Assembly (NCBI RefSeq): GCF_042654525.1
Contig: NZ_JBHSGP010000007.1
Location: forward strand, 145,461-209,460
Origin: Geojedonia litorea
Lineage (GTDB): Bacteria; Bacteroidota; Bacteroidia; Flavobacteriales; Flavobacteriaceae
Reading direction: 5' to 3'
DNA length: 64,000 nucleotides
Positions within the stretch are counted from its first letter, which is position 1, and each line of letters starts with the position of its first letter. Under the pieces are notes generated by a model. That model was not told the origin of the DNA, did not search any database, and saw nothing but the letters and a program-made list of their open reading frames with translations. Below, in pieces: positions 26,270-34,774 of the stretch. The position numbers and the translations under genes were made by a program.

Positions 26270-26341
26270 GCCGGTGTAGCTCAGGGGTAGAGCGTTTCCT
26301 TGGTAAGGAAGAGGTCACGGGTTCAAATCCCGTCATTGGCT
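26270..26341 (+). tRNA. tRNA-Thr (anticodon GGT)
   Basis: Acceptor GCCGGTG pairs with CATTGGC using two G-T wobbles, the anticodon loop TTGGTAA gives GGT, and the T-arm has GGGTTCAAATCCC. CCA is not encoded. It precedes tuf by 55 bases. Confidence 0.95.
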
Positions 26342-26396
26342 CTTAAAAAAAATTGAATTGAACACTAATATTAAATAAGATTAAAATAAATTAAAC

Positions 26397-27584
26397 ATGG
26401 CAAAGGCAACTTTCGATCGTTCAAAACCACACTTAAATATAGGTACAATTGGACACGTAGATCACGGTAAAACAACTTTAACTGCTGCTATTACTAAAGT
26501 ATTAGCTGATGCAGGTTTTTCAGAAGCAAGATCATTTGATCAAATTGATAACGCTCCAGAAGAAAAAGAAAGAGGTATCACAATTAATACGTCACACGTA
26601 GAATATGCAACAGCTAATCGTCACTACGCTCACGTTGACTGTCCAGGTCACGCGGATTACGTAAAGAACATGGTTACTGGTGCTGCTCAAATGGATGGTG
26701 CCATTCTTGTGGTTGCAGCGACAGATGGTCCAATGCCACAAACTCGTGAGCACATTCTATTAGGTCGTCAAGTAGGTATTCCTCGTATCGTTGTGTTCAT
26801 GAATAAAGTGGATATGGTTGATGATGATGAGCTTTTAGAATTAGTTGAAATGGAAATCAGAGATTTATTGTCTTTCTATGAATATGATGGTGACAATGGT
26901 CCTGTTATTGCTGGTTCTGCTTTAGGTGCACTTAACGGTGAGCAAAAGTGGGTTGATTCAGTTATACAATTAATGGAATCTGTTGATTCTTGGATTGAAG
27001 AGCCATTACGTGAGGTTGATAAGCCTTTCTTGATGCCAATCGAAGATGTATTCTCTATTACAGGTCGTGGTACAGTTGCTACAGGTCGTATTGAAACAGG
27101 TATTGCTAATACTGGTGATCCAGTAGAGATTATTGGTATGGGTGCTCAAAAATTGACATCTACTATTACTGGTATCGAAATGTTCCGTCAAATCCTTAAT
27201 AGAGGTGAAGCTGGAGATAACGCAGGTATCTTATTAAGAGGTATTGAGAAGTCTCAAATTTCTCGTGGTATGGTAATTACAAAACCAGGTTCTGTAACAC
27301 CTCACGCTAAATTTAAAGCTGAAGTTTATATCCTTAAAAAAGAAGAAGGTGGTCGTCACACACCATTCCATAATAATTACCGTCCTCAATTCTACGTACG
27401 TACAACTGACGTAACAGGAAACATCGCGTTACCTGATGGAGTAGAGATGGTAATGCCAGGAGACAACTTAACTATTACTGTTGAGCTAATCCAACCAATT
27501 GCAATGAACGTAGGTTTACGTTTCGCAATTCGTGAAGGTGGTCGTACAGTAGGTGCTGGTCAGGTAACTGAAATTTTAGACTAA
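26397..27584 (+). CDS. tuf: Elongation factor Tu
   Basis: This 395-aa GTPase delivers aminoacyl-tRNA to the ribosome. Nucleotide-binding motifs are GHVDHGKTT (G1), RGITI (G2), DCPGHADY (G3), NKVD (G4) and SAL (G5). The C-terminal domains end with RTVGAGQVTEILD. Length and sequence are typical. It lies between the four-tRNA cluster and tRNA-Trp, the conserved flavobacterial order, and is probably co-transcribed with the tRNAs. The leader is A-rich with no Shine-Dalgarno. Confidence 0.98.
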   Translation: MAKATFDRSKPHLNIGTIGHVDHGKTTLTAAITKVLADAGFSEARSFDQIDNAPEEKERGITINTSHVEYATANRHYAHVDCPGHADYVKNMVTGAAQMDGAILVVAATDGPMPQTREHILLGRQVGIPRIVVFMNKVDMVDDDELLELVEMEIRDLLSFYEYDGDNGPVIAGSALGALNGEQKWVDSVIQLMESVDSWIEEPLREVDKPFLMPIEDVFSITGRGTVATGRIETGIANTGDPVEIIGMGAQKLTSTITGIEMFRQILNRGEAGDNAGILLRGIEKSQISRGMVITKPGSVTPHAKFKAEVYILKKEEGGRHTPFHNNYRPQFYVRTTDVTGNIALPDGVEMVMPGDNLTITVELIQPIAMNVGLRFAIREGGRTVGAGQVTEILD

Positions 27585-27607
27585 ATATTACCATAAAAAT
27601 ATGAGTT

Positions 27608-27637
27608 AAGGTGTCATGCGAAAAAGTGTGACGCCTT
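27608..27637 (+). terminator. Hairpin between tuf and tRNA-Trp
   Basis: AAGGTGTCA and TGACGCCTT form a 9-bp stem (one G-T pair) 24 bases after the tuf stop. The following T content is moderate, so it may be a partial terminator or an RNA-processing signal. Confidence 0.6.
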
Positions 27638-27648
27638 GATTTATATTT

Positions 27649-27721
27649 ACGGGTTTAGCTCAGTTGGTAGAGCACTGGTCTCCAAAACCAGGTGTCGGGA
27701 GTTCGAGCCTCTCAACCCGTG
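27649..27721 (+). tRNA. tRNA-Trp (anticodon CCA)
   Basis: Acceptor ACGGGTT pairs with AACCCGT, the anticodon loop CTCCAAA gives CCA, and the T-arm has GAGTTCGAGCCTC. The 3' CCA tail is not encoded. It sits between tuf and secE as in many bacteria. Confidence 0.96.
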
Positions 27722-27790
27722 CGAATAAAAAGAAGGAGAGTAAATTACTCTAATAAACTAGAGCTTACTTTTTAAGATAATAAAAATCAG

Positions 27791-27982
27791 ATGGCAGGAA
27801 TTACAAATTATATCAAAGAGTCTTTTGAAGAATTAAAGAATAATGTCACTTGGCCAATATGGTCAGAAGTGCAACGATTAACTGTTGTAGTGGCTGTATT
27901 TTCAATCATTTTTTCATTGGCAATTTGGGGAGTAGATACTGTTTTCAGTAAAGTTATTAAAGCCTATTTTAGTTGGATTTAA
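27791..27982 (+). CDS. secE: Preprotein translocase subunit SecE
   Basis: This 63-aa protein has the minimal SecE form: a cytoplasmic amphipathic helix (YIKESFEELKNNVTWPIWSEVQRLT) and one transmembrane segment (VVVAVFSIIFSLAIWGVDTVFS). SecE clamps the two halves of SecY in the inner-membrane translocon. It is upstream of nusG, with the nusG ATG 20 bases after its stop. Confidence 0.94.
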   Translation: MAGITNYIKESFEELKNNVTWPIWSEVQRLTVVVAVFSIIFSLAIWGVDTVFSKVIKAYFSWI

Positions 27983-28002
27983 CTAAAAATAAAGTCGCAA
28001 GA

Positions 28003-28560
28003 ATGTCTGAAACTAGTGTAAATAAAAAATGGTACGTCGTTAGAGCCGTAAGTGGTCAAGAAAATAAGATCAAGTCTTATATCGAAAATGAAATTTCTAG
28101 ATTAGGTCTTGAGGATTATGTTGAGCAGGTTCTGGTTCCTACTGAAAAAGTAATACAAATTCGTAACGGTAAGAAGATAAACAAAGAACGTGTTTATTTT
28201 CCAGGTTATATAATGATTCAAGCTAATTTAAGTGGAGAGATTCCACATATTATTAGATCAATTACCAATGTAATTGGCTTTTTGGGAGAAACAAAAGGCG
28301 GAGATCCAGTGCCATTAAGACAGTCTGAAGTGAATAGAATGTTAGGTAAAGTGGATGAGCTTTCGGTAGATGCAGATGCTAACATCGCTATACCTTTTAC
28401 TTTAGGACAAACAGTAAAAGTAATTGATGGACCATTCAATGGATTTGATGGGACCATAGAAAAGATAAATGAAGAAAAGCGTAAACTCGAAGTAATGGTG
28501 AAAATTTTCGGAAGAAAAACACCTTTAGAATTGAGTTATATGCAAGTTGAAAAAGTTTAA
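28003..28560 (+). CDS. nusG: Transcription termination/antitermination factor NusG
   Basis: This protein is about 185 aa when started at the ATG at 28003; an in-frame TTG at 27973 would overlap secE and add an atypical N-terminus. The NGN domain starts KKWYVVRAVSGQENKIKSYIE, the linker carries FPGYIMIQ, and the KOW domain has VIDGPFNGFDGTIEKINEEKRKLEVMV. NusG binds RNA polymerase, suppresses pausing and links transcription to Rho or the ribosome. It sits in the secE-nusG-rplKAJL-rpoBC block. Confidence 0.95.
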   Translation: MSETSVNKKWYVVRAVSGQENKIKSYIENEISRLGLEDYVEQVLVPTEKVIQIRNGKKINKERVYFPGYIMIQANLSGEIPHIIRSITNVIGFLGETKGGDPVPLRQSEVNRMLGKVDELSVDADANIAIPFTLGQTVKVIDGPFNGFDGTIEKINEEKRKLEVMVKIFGRKTPLELSYMQVEKV

Positions 28561-28631
28561 TAATTGTTACAACAGATAGCGTATGTCTTTTTGCTTCCAA
28601 TCTAAAAGATGTACAAACTAAATTTATTAAA

Positions 28632-29072
28632 ATGGCAAAAGAATTAAGTAAAGTAGTTAAGTTACAAGTTCGGGGAGGTGCTGCGAATCCGTCGCCACCG
28701 GTAGGACCCGCTTTAGGAGCTGCTGGAGTTAATATCATGGAATTTTGCAAACAGTTTAACGCTAGAACTCAGGATAAACCTGGTAAAGTTCTTCCAGTTG
28801 TTATTTCTGTTTTCAAAGATAAATCCTTTGATTTTGTAATAAAAACTCCTCCAGCTGCTGTACAATTATTGGAAGCGGCCAAAGTAAAAAAAGGATCTGG
28901 AGAACCGAACAGAAAAAAAGTAGCGAAAGTAACTTGGGACCAAGTTAAAGCTATAGCAGAAGACAAAATGCAAGATTTAAATGCATTTACAATCGATTCT
29001 GCAATGAAGATGGTTGCAGGTACTGCAAGATCAATGGGTATAACTGTTAAAGGCGGTCAAGCACCCAACTAA
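28632..29072 (+). CDS. rplK: 50S ribosomal protein uL11
   Basis: This 146-aa protein begins KELSKVVKLQVRGGAANPSPPVGPALG, the hallmark of uL11, with the C-terminal rRNA-binding domain ending AGTARSMGITVKG. It forms the base of the GTPase stalk on 23S rRNA. rplA follows 11 bases downstream. Confidence 0.97.
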   Translation: MAKELSKVVKLQVRGGAANPSPPVGPALGAAGVNIMEFCKQFNARTQDKPGKVLPVVISVFKDKSFDFVIKTPPAAVQLLEAAKVKKGSGEPNRKKVAKVTWDQVKAIAEDKMQDLNAFTIDSAMKMVAGTARSMGITVKGGQAPN

Positions 29073-29083
29073 AAATTTTTGAA

Positions 29084-29773
29084 ATGGCAAGAATAACAAA
29101 AAAGCAAAAAGAAGCAAGAGCAAAAGTTGAAAAAAATAAACTTTATTCTCTTGAGGAAGCTTCAGCTTTAGTAAAAGAAATTTCTTTTACAAAGTTTGAT
29201 GCATCAGTTGATTTGGCTGTACGCCTTGGAGTTGATCCACGTAAAGCCAATCAAATGGTTAGAGGTGTTGTTTCCCTTCCACATGGAACAGGAAAAGACA
29301 TGAAGGTTTTAGCTTTAGTTACACCCGATAAAGAAGCAGAAGCTAAAGAAGCTGGAGCTGATTATGTAGGTTTAGACGAGTACCTTGAAAAAATAAAAAA
29401 TGGATGGACAGATGTTGATGTAATCATCACTATGCCAGCTATCATGGGTAAATTAGGCCCTTTAGGACGTGTTTTAGGTCCAAGAGGTTTAATGCCAAAC
29501 CCAAAAACAGGTACTGTAACAATGGATGTAGCGAAAGCTGTAGCCGAAGTTAAAGCAGGTAAAATTGACTTTAAAGTTGACAAAACAGGAATTGTACATG
29601 CTCCAATAGGTAAAGCATCCTTTGATGCAGAAAAACTAGTTGGCAATGCACATGAATTGTTAACAACACTAATGAAGTTGAAACCAACAGCTGCTAAAGG
29701 TACTTATGTAAAAAGTATTTACATGTCTAGTACTATGAGTCCAAGTATATCCATAGATACTAAAATTAATTAG
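29084..29773 (+). CDS. rplA: 50S ribosomal protein uL1
   Basis: This 229-aa protein has the uL1 pattern, including MPAIMGKLGPLGRVLGPRGLMPNPKTGT and the C-terminal YVKSIYMSSTMSPSI. uL1 forms the mobile L1 stalk that handles exiting tRNA and in other bacteria represses its own operon. It is co-transcribed with rplK upstream and rplJ 18 bases downstream. Confidence 0.97.
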   Translation: MARITKKQKEARAKVEKNKLYSLEEASALVKEISFTKFDASVDLAVRLGVDPRKANQMVRGVVSLPHGTGKDMKVLALVTPDKEAEAKEAGADYVGLDEYLEKIKNGWTDVDVIITMPAIMGKLGPLGRVLGPRGLMPNPKTGTVTMDVAKAVAEVKAGKIDFKVDKTGIVHAPIGKASFDAEKLVGNAHELLTTLMKLKPTAAKGTYVKSIYMSSTMSPSISIDTKIN

Positions 29774-29791
29774 TAGTTAAACTTTAATATT

Positions 29792-30313
29792 ATGACAAGA
29801 GAAGAAAAATCACAAGTTATTGAAGAGTTGACTGCTCAATTAGCAGATAATACAAATATCTATTTAGCAGATATATCTGGATTAAACGCAGGAAACACTT
29901 CAGATCTACGTCGTGCATGTTTCAAAGCAAACATAAGATTGGCTGTAGTTAAAAATACATTATTAGTAAAAGCTATGGAAGCTTCTGAAAAAGATTTCGG
30001 AAATCTTCCAACTATATTAAAAGGTAATACCTCTGTAATGTATTCTGAAACTGGAAATGCTCCAGCAAAAGTAATTAAAGCTTTCCGTAAAAAATCTGAT
30101 AGGCCTTTGCTTAAAGGAGCTTTTATTGAAGAAGCAATTTACATTGGTGATGAGCAATTAGATGCACTAGTTGATATCAAATCTAGAGAAGAGTTAATTG
30201 GAGATGTAATAGCATTATTACAATCACCAGCTAAGAACGTTGTTTCTGCTCTTAAATCTGGAGGAGGAAAACTAGCAGGGATCCTTAAAACCTTATCCGA
30301 AAAAGAAGGATAA
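29792..30313 (+). CDS. rplJ: 50S ribosomal protein uL10
   Basis: This 173-aa protein has the uL10 N-terminal rRNA-binding domain (MTREEKSQVIEELTAQLAD…, LRRACFKANIRLAVVKNTLL) and a C-terminal helix that carries L7/L12 dimers. It forms the stalk base. rplL follows after 59 bases. Confidence 0.96.
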   Translation: MTREEKSQVIEELTAQLADNTNIYLADISGLNAGNTSDLRRACFKANIRLAVVKNTLLVKAMEASEKDFGNLPTILKGNTSVMYSETGNAPAKVIKAFRKKSDRPLLKGAFIEEAIYIGDEQLDALVDIKSREELIGDVIALLQSPAKNVVSALKSGGGKLAGILKTLSEKEG

Positions 30314-30372
30314 ACACAAATAAGTACGCACTTAAACAAATTATATTTTTAAAATTATTAAAACGATAGAAA

Positions 30373-30750
30373 ATGGCAGATTTAAAAGATTTCGCAGAAC
30401 AATTAGTTAATTTAACAGTAAAAGAAGTTAACGAATTAGCTACAATATTAAAAGAAGAGTATGGCATTGAGCCAGCTGCTGCTGCTGTTGCAGTTGCTGC
30501 AGGTGGTGGTGCTGACGCTGGTGATGCAGCTGAAGAAAAGTCAGAATTTGACGTAGTTCTTAAAGCCGCTGGTGGTTCTAAATTAGCAGTAGTAAAATTA
30601 GTTAAAGAATTAACTGGTTTAGGTCTAAAAGAAGCTAAAGAATTAGTAGACAATGCACCTAGCAACATCAAAGAAGGTGTTTCTAAAGAAGAAGCAGAAG
30701 GTTTAAAAGCATCATTAGAAGAGGCTGGAGCTGAAGTTGAGCTTAAGTAA
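30373..30750 (+). CDS. rplL: 50S ribosomal protein bL12 (L7/L12)
   Basis: This 125-aa protein has the N-terminal dimerisation helices (LKDFAEQLVNLTVKEVNELATIL), an Ala/Gly-rich hinge near residues 37-55, and the conserved C-terminal domain EKSEFDVVLKAAGGSKLAVVKLVKELTGLGLKEAKELVD. It recruits translational GTPases. A strong hairpin follows, separating the ribosomal part from rpoBC. Confidence 0.97.
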   Translation: MADLKDFAEQLVNLTVKEVNELATILKEEYGIEPAAAAVAVAAGGGADAGDAAEEKSEFDVVLKAAGGSKLAVVKLVKELTGLGLKEAKELVDNAPSNIKEGVSKEEAEGLKASLEEAGAEVELK

Positions 30751-30772
30751 GTTCAACAAACCTACAAATTTT

Positions 30773-30815
30773 GGTTTAGGTCTTCCAAGTTAATTGGAAT
30801 GACCTAAACCCTTTT
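30773..30815 (+). terminator. Hairpin/attenuator between rplL and rpoB
   Basis: GGTTTAGGTC pairs perfectly with GACCTAAACC, with an inner CCAA/TTGG stem, and is followed by CTTTTG. The position matches the rplL-rpoB attenuator known in many bacteria; partial read-through into rpoB is the likely role. Confidence 0.75.
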
Positions 30816-30874
30816 GTGTATATAAAATGTACATAAAAAAACAACTATTTTTTTAATCAAAATCTCGTTCATCG

Positions 30875-33800
30875 ATGTTAGCAAAAACAGCTGAAAGATT
30901 AAATTTCTCCTCTATAGTAAACAGAACTGATTATCCAGATTTCTTGGATATTCAAATCAAATCCTTTCAGGATTTTTTCCAATTAGAGACTAAATCAGAA
31001 CAAAGAGGTAATGAAGGCCTATATAATACCTTCATGGAAAACTTCCCTATAACAGACACAAGAAATCAGTTTGTTTTGGAGTTTTTGGATTATTTTATTG
31101 ATCCCCCAAGATATACCATTGAAGAGTGTATAGAAAGAGGTCTAACTTATAGTGTGCCGTTAAAAGCAAGGTTAAAACTTTACTGTACTGACCCTGAACA
31201 TGAAGATTTCGAAACCATAGTTCAAGATGTGTATTTAGGAACCATTCCTTACATGACTCCTAGTGGAACTTTCGTTATCAATGGTGCAGAGCGTGTTGTA
31301 GTTTCTCAATTACACAGATCACCTGGAGTATTCTTCAGTCAATCCTTCCACGCCAATGGTACCAAGTTGTATTCAGCCAGAGTTATTCCTTTTAAAGGAT
31401 CTTGGATTGAGTTCGCAACAGATATCAATAGCGTTATGTATGCTTACATTGATAGAAAGAAAAAATTACCGGTAACTACATTGTTTAGAGCTATAGGCTT
31501 TGAACGTGATAAAGATATTCTTGAAATTTTTGACCTTGCTGAAGAAGTAAAAGTGTCAAAAGCCGGATTGAAAAAAGTACTTGGTCGTAAATTAGCGGCG
31601 CGTGTACTTAATACGTGGCATGAAGATTTCGTAGATGAAGATACTGGAGAGGTAGTATCTATCGAGCGTAACGAAATTGTATTAGATCGTGACACGATTA
31701 TTGATAAAGATAATATCGAGGAAATCCTTGAGGCGGATGTGAAAACTATTCTTTTACATAAAGAAAGCGCACAACAAGGAGATTACGCCATTATACATAA
31801 TACGCTTCAAAAAGATCCAACAAACTCTGAAAAAGAAGCTGTAGAACATATTTACCGTCAACTACGTAATGCCGAGCCACCGGATGAGGAAACAGCACGT
31901 GGTATTATTGACAAATTATTCTTTTCTGACCAACGTTACTCACTGGGTGAAGTAGGTCGTTATAGAATGAACAAAAAATTAGGTCTTGATATTGGTATGG
32001 ACAAGCAAGTGCTTACTAAAGAAGATATCATTACCATCATTAAATATTTAATAGAACTTATCAACTCTAAAGCAGAGATTGATGATATTGATCACTTATC
32101 TAACCGTCGTGTACGTACTGTTGGTGAGCAATTATCATCTCAATTTGGTGTTGGTTTAGCTCGTATGGCACGTACTATTCGTGAGCGTATGAACGTTCGT
32201 GATAATGAGGTGTTTACGCCAATAGATTTGATTAATGCGAAGACCTTGTCTTCAGTTATTAATTCATTCTTTGGAACAAATCAGTTATCTCAATTTATGG
32301 ATCAAACCAATCCATTAGCAGAGATTACACACAAACGTCGTTTATCGGCTCTTGGACCAGGTGGTTTATCTCGTGAAAGAGCAGGATTTGAGGTTCGTGA
32401 CGTTCACTATACGCATTATGGTCGTTTATGTCCAATTGAAACTCCAGAGGGACCAAACATTGGTTTGATTTCTTCACTTTCAGTTTATGCTAAAGTAAAC
32501 GGAATGGGCTTCATTGAAACGCCATATAGAAAAGTTGAAAATGGAGTAGTGGACATTAAAAATGCACCTACTTATTTAAGTGCTGAAGAAGAAGAAGATT
32601 TACTTATTGCTCAAGCCAATGTTAAAGTGGATGAGAATGGTAAAATATTTGACGAAAAAATTATTGCTCGTCAAGAAGGTGATTTCCCTGTAATTGATCC
32701 AGCAAATGCTAATTATACTGATGTTGCTCCTAACCAAGTAGCATCTATTTCAGCATCGTTGATTCCATTTTTGGAACATGATGATGCTAACCGTGCTTTG
32801 ATGGGATCTAACATGATGCGTCAGGCTGTACCATTATTGCGTCCTCAGGCTCCTATTGTGGGAACTGGATTAGAACGTCAAGTGGCTTCAGATTCAAGAG
32901 TATTGATTAATGCAGAAGGTGATGGTGTTGTTGAGTATGTTGATGCTAATGAAATCATTATCAAATATGAGCGTACTGAAGAAGAAGCTATGGTGAGCTT
33001 TGATAGCGATACCAAATCTTATCCTTTAGTAAAATTCAGAAAGACCAACCAAGGTACTTCTATTAACCTTAAACCAATTGTGGTAAAAGGTGATAAAGTA
33101 ACTAAAGGTCAGGTGCTTTGTGAAGGATACGCAACTGAAAATGGAGAATTGGCACTTGGTAGAAATATGAAAGTGGCCTTCATGCCTTGGAAAGGATACA
33201 ACTTTGAGGATGCTATCGTAATTTCTGAAAAAGTGGTGCGTGATGATATTTTCACCTCTATCCATATTGATGAGTATTCATTAGAAGTTCGAGATACTAA
33301 ATTAGGTAATGAAGAGCTAACAAATGATATTCCTAACGTTTCTGAAGAAGCTACTAAAGACTTGGATGAAAACGGTATGATCCGTATTGGTGCTGAAATT
33401 AAGCCGGGAGATATTTTAATCGGTAAAATTACACCAAAAGGAGAAAGTGATCCAACTCCTGAAGAAAAGCTTTTAAGAGCAATCTTTGGAGATAAAGCAG
33501 GTGATGTTAAAGATGCTTCATTGAAAGCATCACCTTCATTACATGGTGTAGTTATCGACAAGAAGTTATTCTCTAGAGCAATTAAAGACAAACGCAAGAG
33601 AGCAAAAGATAAAGAAGATATTGATGCTTTAGAAACTGTTTATTATAGAAAATTTGATGAACTAAAAGATATTTTAGTTGAAAAATTATTCGCAATTGTA
33701 AACGGAAAAACGGCTCAAGGTATCTTTAATGATCTAGGAGAAGAAATCATTCCTAAAGGAAAGAAATATACTCTTAAAATGTTAAATGCTGTTGATGATT

Positions 33801-34687
33801 ATACACATTTAACATCAGGAACATGGACAACCGATGACCATACTAATGCGCTTATTGCTGATTTAATCCACAATTACAAGATTAAAGAAAATGATTTGCA
33901 AGGGTCATTGCGTCGTGAGAAATTCACCATTTCTGTTGGGGATGAATTACCTGCAGGAATTATCAAATTAGCTAAAGTATACGTTGCTAAAAAACGTAAA
34001 CTAAAAGTTGGTGATAAAATGGCTGGTCGTCACGGTAACAAAGGTATCGTTGCACGTATTGTGCGTCAAGAAGATATGCCATTCTTAGAAGATGGAACTC
34101 CTGTTGATATCGTATTAAACCCGCTTGGTGTACCATCTCGTATGAACATTGGTCAGATTTATGAAACCGTACTTGGATGGGCTGGTCAAAAATTAGGACG
34201 CACTTATGCAACTCCTATTTTTGATGGCGCAACTTTAGATCAAATAAATGAGTTTACTGACGAAGCTGGAATTCCACGATTTGGTCATACTTATTTATAT
34301 GATGGTGGTACAGGAGATCGTTTTGATCAACCTGCTACTGTTGGTGTGATTTATATGTTGAAACTAGGACATATGGTTGACGATAAAATGCACTCACGTT
34401 CAATCGGACCTTACTCATTGATTACGCAACAACCTCTTGGTGGTAAAGCACAGTTTGGTGGACAGCGTTTTGGAGAGATGGAAGTTTGGGCACTTGAAGC
34501 TTATGGCGCATCGGCTACACTTCGTGAAATCTTAACAGTGAAGTCTGATGATGTTATTGGTAGAGCTAAAACTTACGAAGCTATCGTAAAAGGAGAACCA
34601 ATGCCAGAACCAGGATTGCCTGAATCATTCAATGTATTGATGCATGAATTAAAAGGTTTAGGATTAGATATTAGATTAGAAGAATAA
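30875..34687 (+). CDS. rpoB: RNA polymerase beta subunit
   Basis: This 1270-aa protein is full-length RpoB for Bacteroidota. Hallmarks include FFGTNQLSQFMDQTNPLAEITHKRRLSALGPGGLSRERAGFEVRDVH (the rifampicin-binding region, wild-type-looking), GPNIGLISSL, MKVAFMPWKGYNFEDAIVISE, KMAGRHGNKG and the C-terminal LGGKAQFGGQRFGEMEVWALEAYGA. It forms half of the active-centre cleft. A short inverted-repeat element lies between it and rpoC. Confidence 0.98.
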   Translation: MLAKTAERLNFSSIVNRTDYPDFLDIQIKSFQDFFQLETKSEQRGNEGLYNTFMENFPITDTRNQFVLEFLDYFIDPPRYTIEECIERGLTYSVPLKARLKLYCTDPEHEDFETIVQDVYLGTIPYMTPSGTFVINGAERVVVSQLHRSPGVFFSQSFHANGTKLYSARVIPFKGSWIEFATDINSVMYAYIDRKKKLPVTTLFRAIGFERDKDILEIFDLAEEVKVSKAGLKKVLGRKLAARVLNTWHEDFVDEDTGEVVSIERNEIVLDRDTIIDKDNIEEILEADVKTILLHKESAQQGDYAIIHNTLQKDPTNSEKEAVEHIYRQLRNAEPPDEETARGIIDKLFFSDQRYSLGEVGRYRMNKKLGLDIGMDKQVLTKEDIITIIKYLIELINSKAEIDDIDHLSNRRVRTVGEQLSSQFGVGLARMARTIRERMNVRDNEVFTPIDLINAKTLSSVINSFFGTNQLSQFMDQTNPLAEITHKRRLSALGPGGLSRERAGFEVRDVHYTHYGRLCPIETPEGPNIGLISSLSVYAKVNGMGFIETPYRKVENGVVDIKNAPTYLSAEEEEDLLIAQANVKVDENGKIFDEKIIARQEGDFPVIDPANANYTDVAPNQVASISASLIPFLEHDDANRALMGSNMMRQAVPLLRPQAPIVGTGLERQVASDSRVLINAEGDGVVEYVDANEIIIKYERTEEEAMVSFDSDTKSYPLVKFRKTNQGTSINLKPIVVKGDKVTKGQVLCEGYATENGELALGRNMKVAFMPWKGYNFEDAIVISEKVVRDDIFTSIHIDEYSLEVRDTKLGNEELTNDIPNVSEEATKDLDENGMIRIGAEIKPGDILIGKITPKGESDPTPEEKLLRAIFGDKAGDVKDASLKASPSLHGVVIDKKLFSRAIKDKRKRAKDKEDIDALETVYYRKFDELKDILVEKLFAIVNGKTAQGIFNDLGEEIIPKGKKYTLKMLNAVDDYTHLTSGTWTTDDHTNALIADLIHNYKIKENDLQGSLRREKFTISVGDELPAGIIKLAKVYVAKKRKLKVGDKMAGRHGNKGIVARIVRQEDMPFLEDGTPVDIVLNPLGVPSRMNIGQIYETVLGWAGQKLGRTYATPIFDGATLDQINEFTDEAGIPRFGHTYLYDGGTGDRFDQPATVGVIYMLKLGHMVDDKMHSRSIGPYSLITQQPLGGKAQFGGQRFGEMEVWALEAYGASATLREILTVKSDDVIGRAKTYEAIVKGEPMPEPGLPESFNVLMHELKGLGLDIRLEE

Positions 34688-34706
34688 ATTTAAGGAAGCA
34701 GTTCAC

Positions 34707-34764
34707 AGTCTTCAGTTAGCAGTACTATTTGCAACTAAAGACTGAAGACTGCTAACTGAAGACT
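34707..34764. repeat. Inverted-repeat element between rpoB and rpoC
   Basis: AGTCTTCAGTTAGCAG (34707-34722) is the exact reverse complement of CTGCTAACTGAAGACT (34749-34764). The 10-mer ACTGAAGACT occurs twice (34741-34750, 34755-34764) and once inverted (34707-34716). The element fills most of the 87-base rpoB-rpoC gap, ending 10 bases before the rpoC ATG. It resembles AGTCTTCAGT-type dispersed repeats known to me from flavobacterial intergenic DNA. Confidence 0.75.
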
Positions 34765-34774
34765 ATAAAGTATT

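Noticed and set aside
27973..28002. Upstream TTG start for nusG
   Set aside because: It overlaps secE and adds residues not typical of NusG; the ATG at 28003 gives the usual N-terminus.
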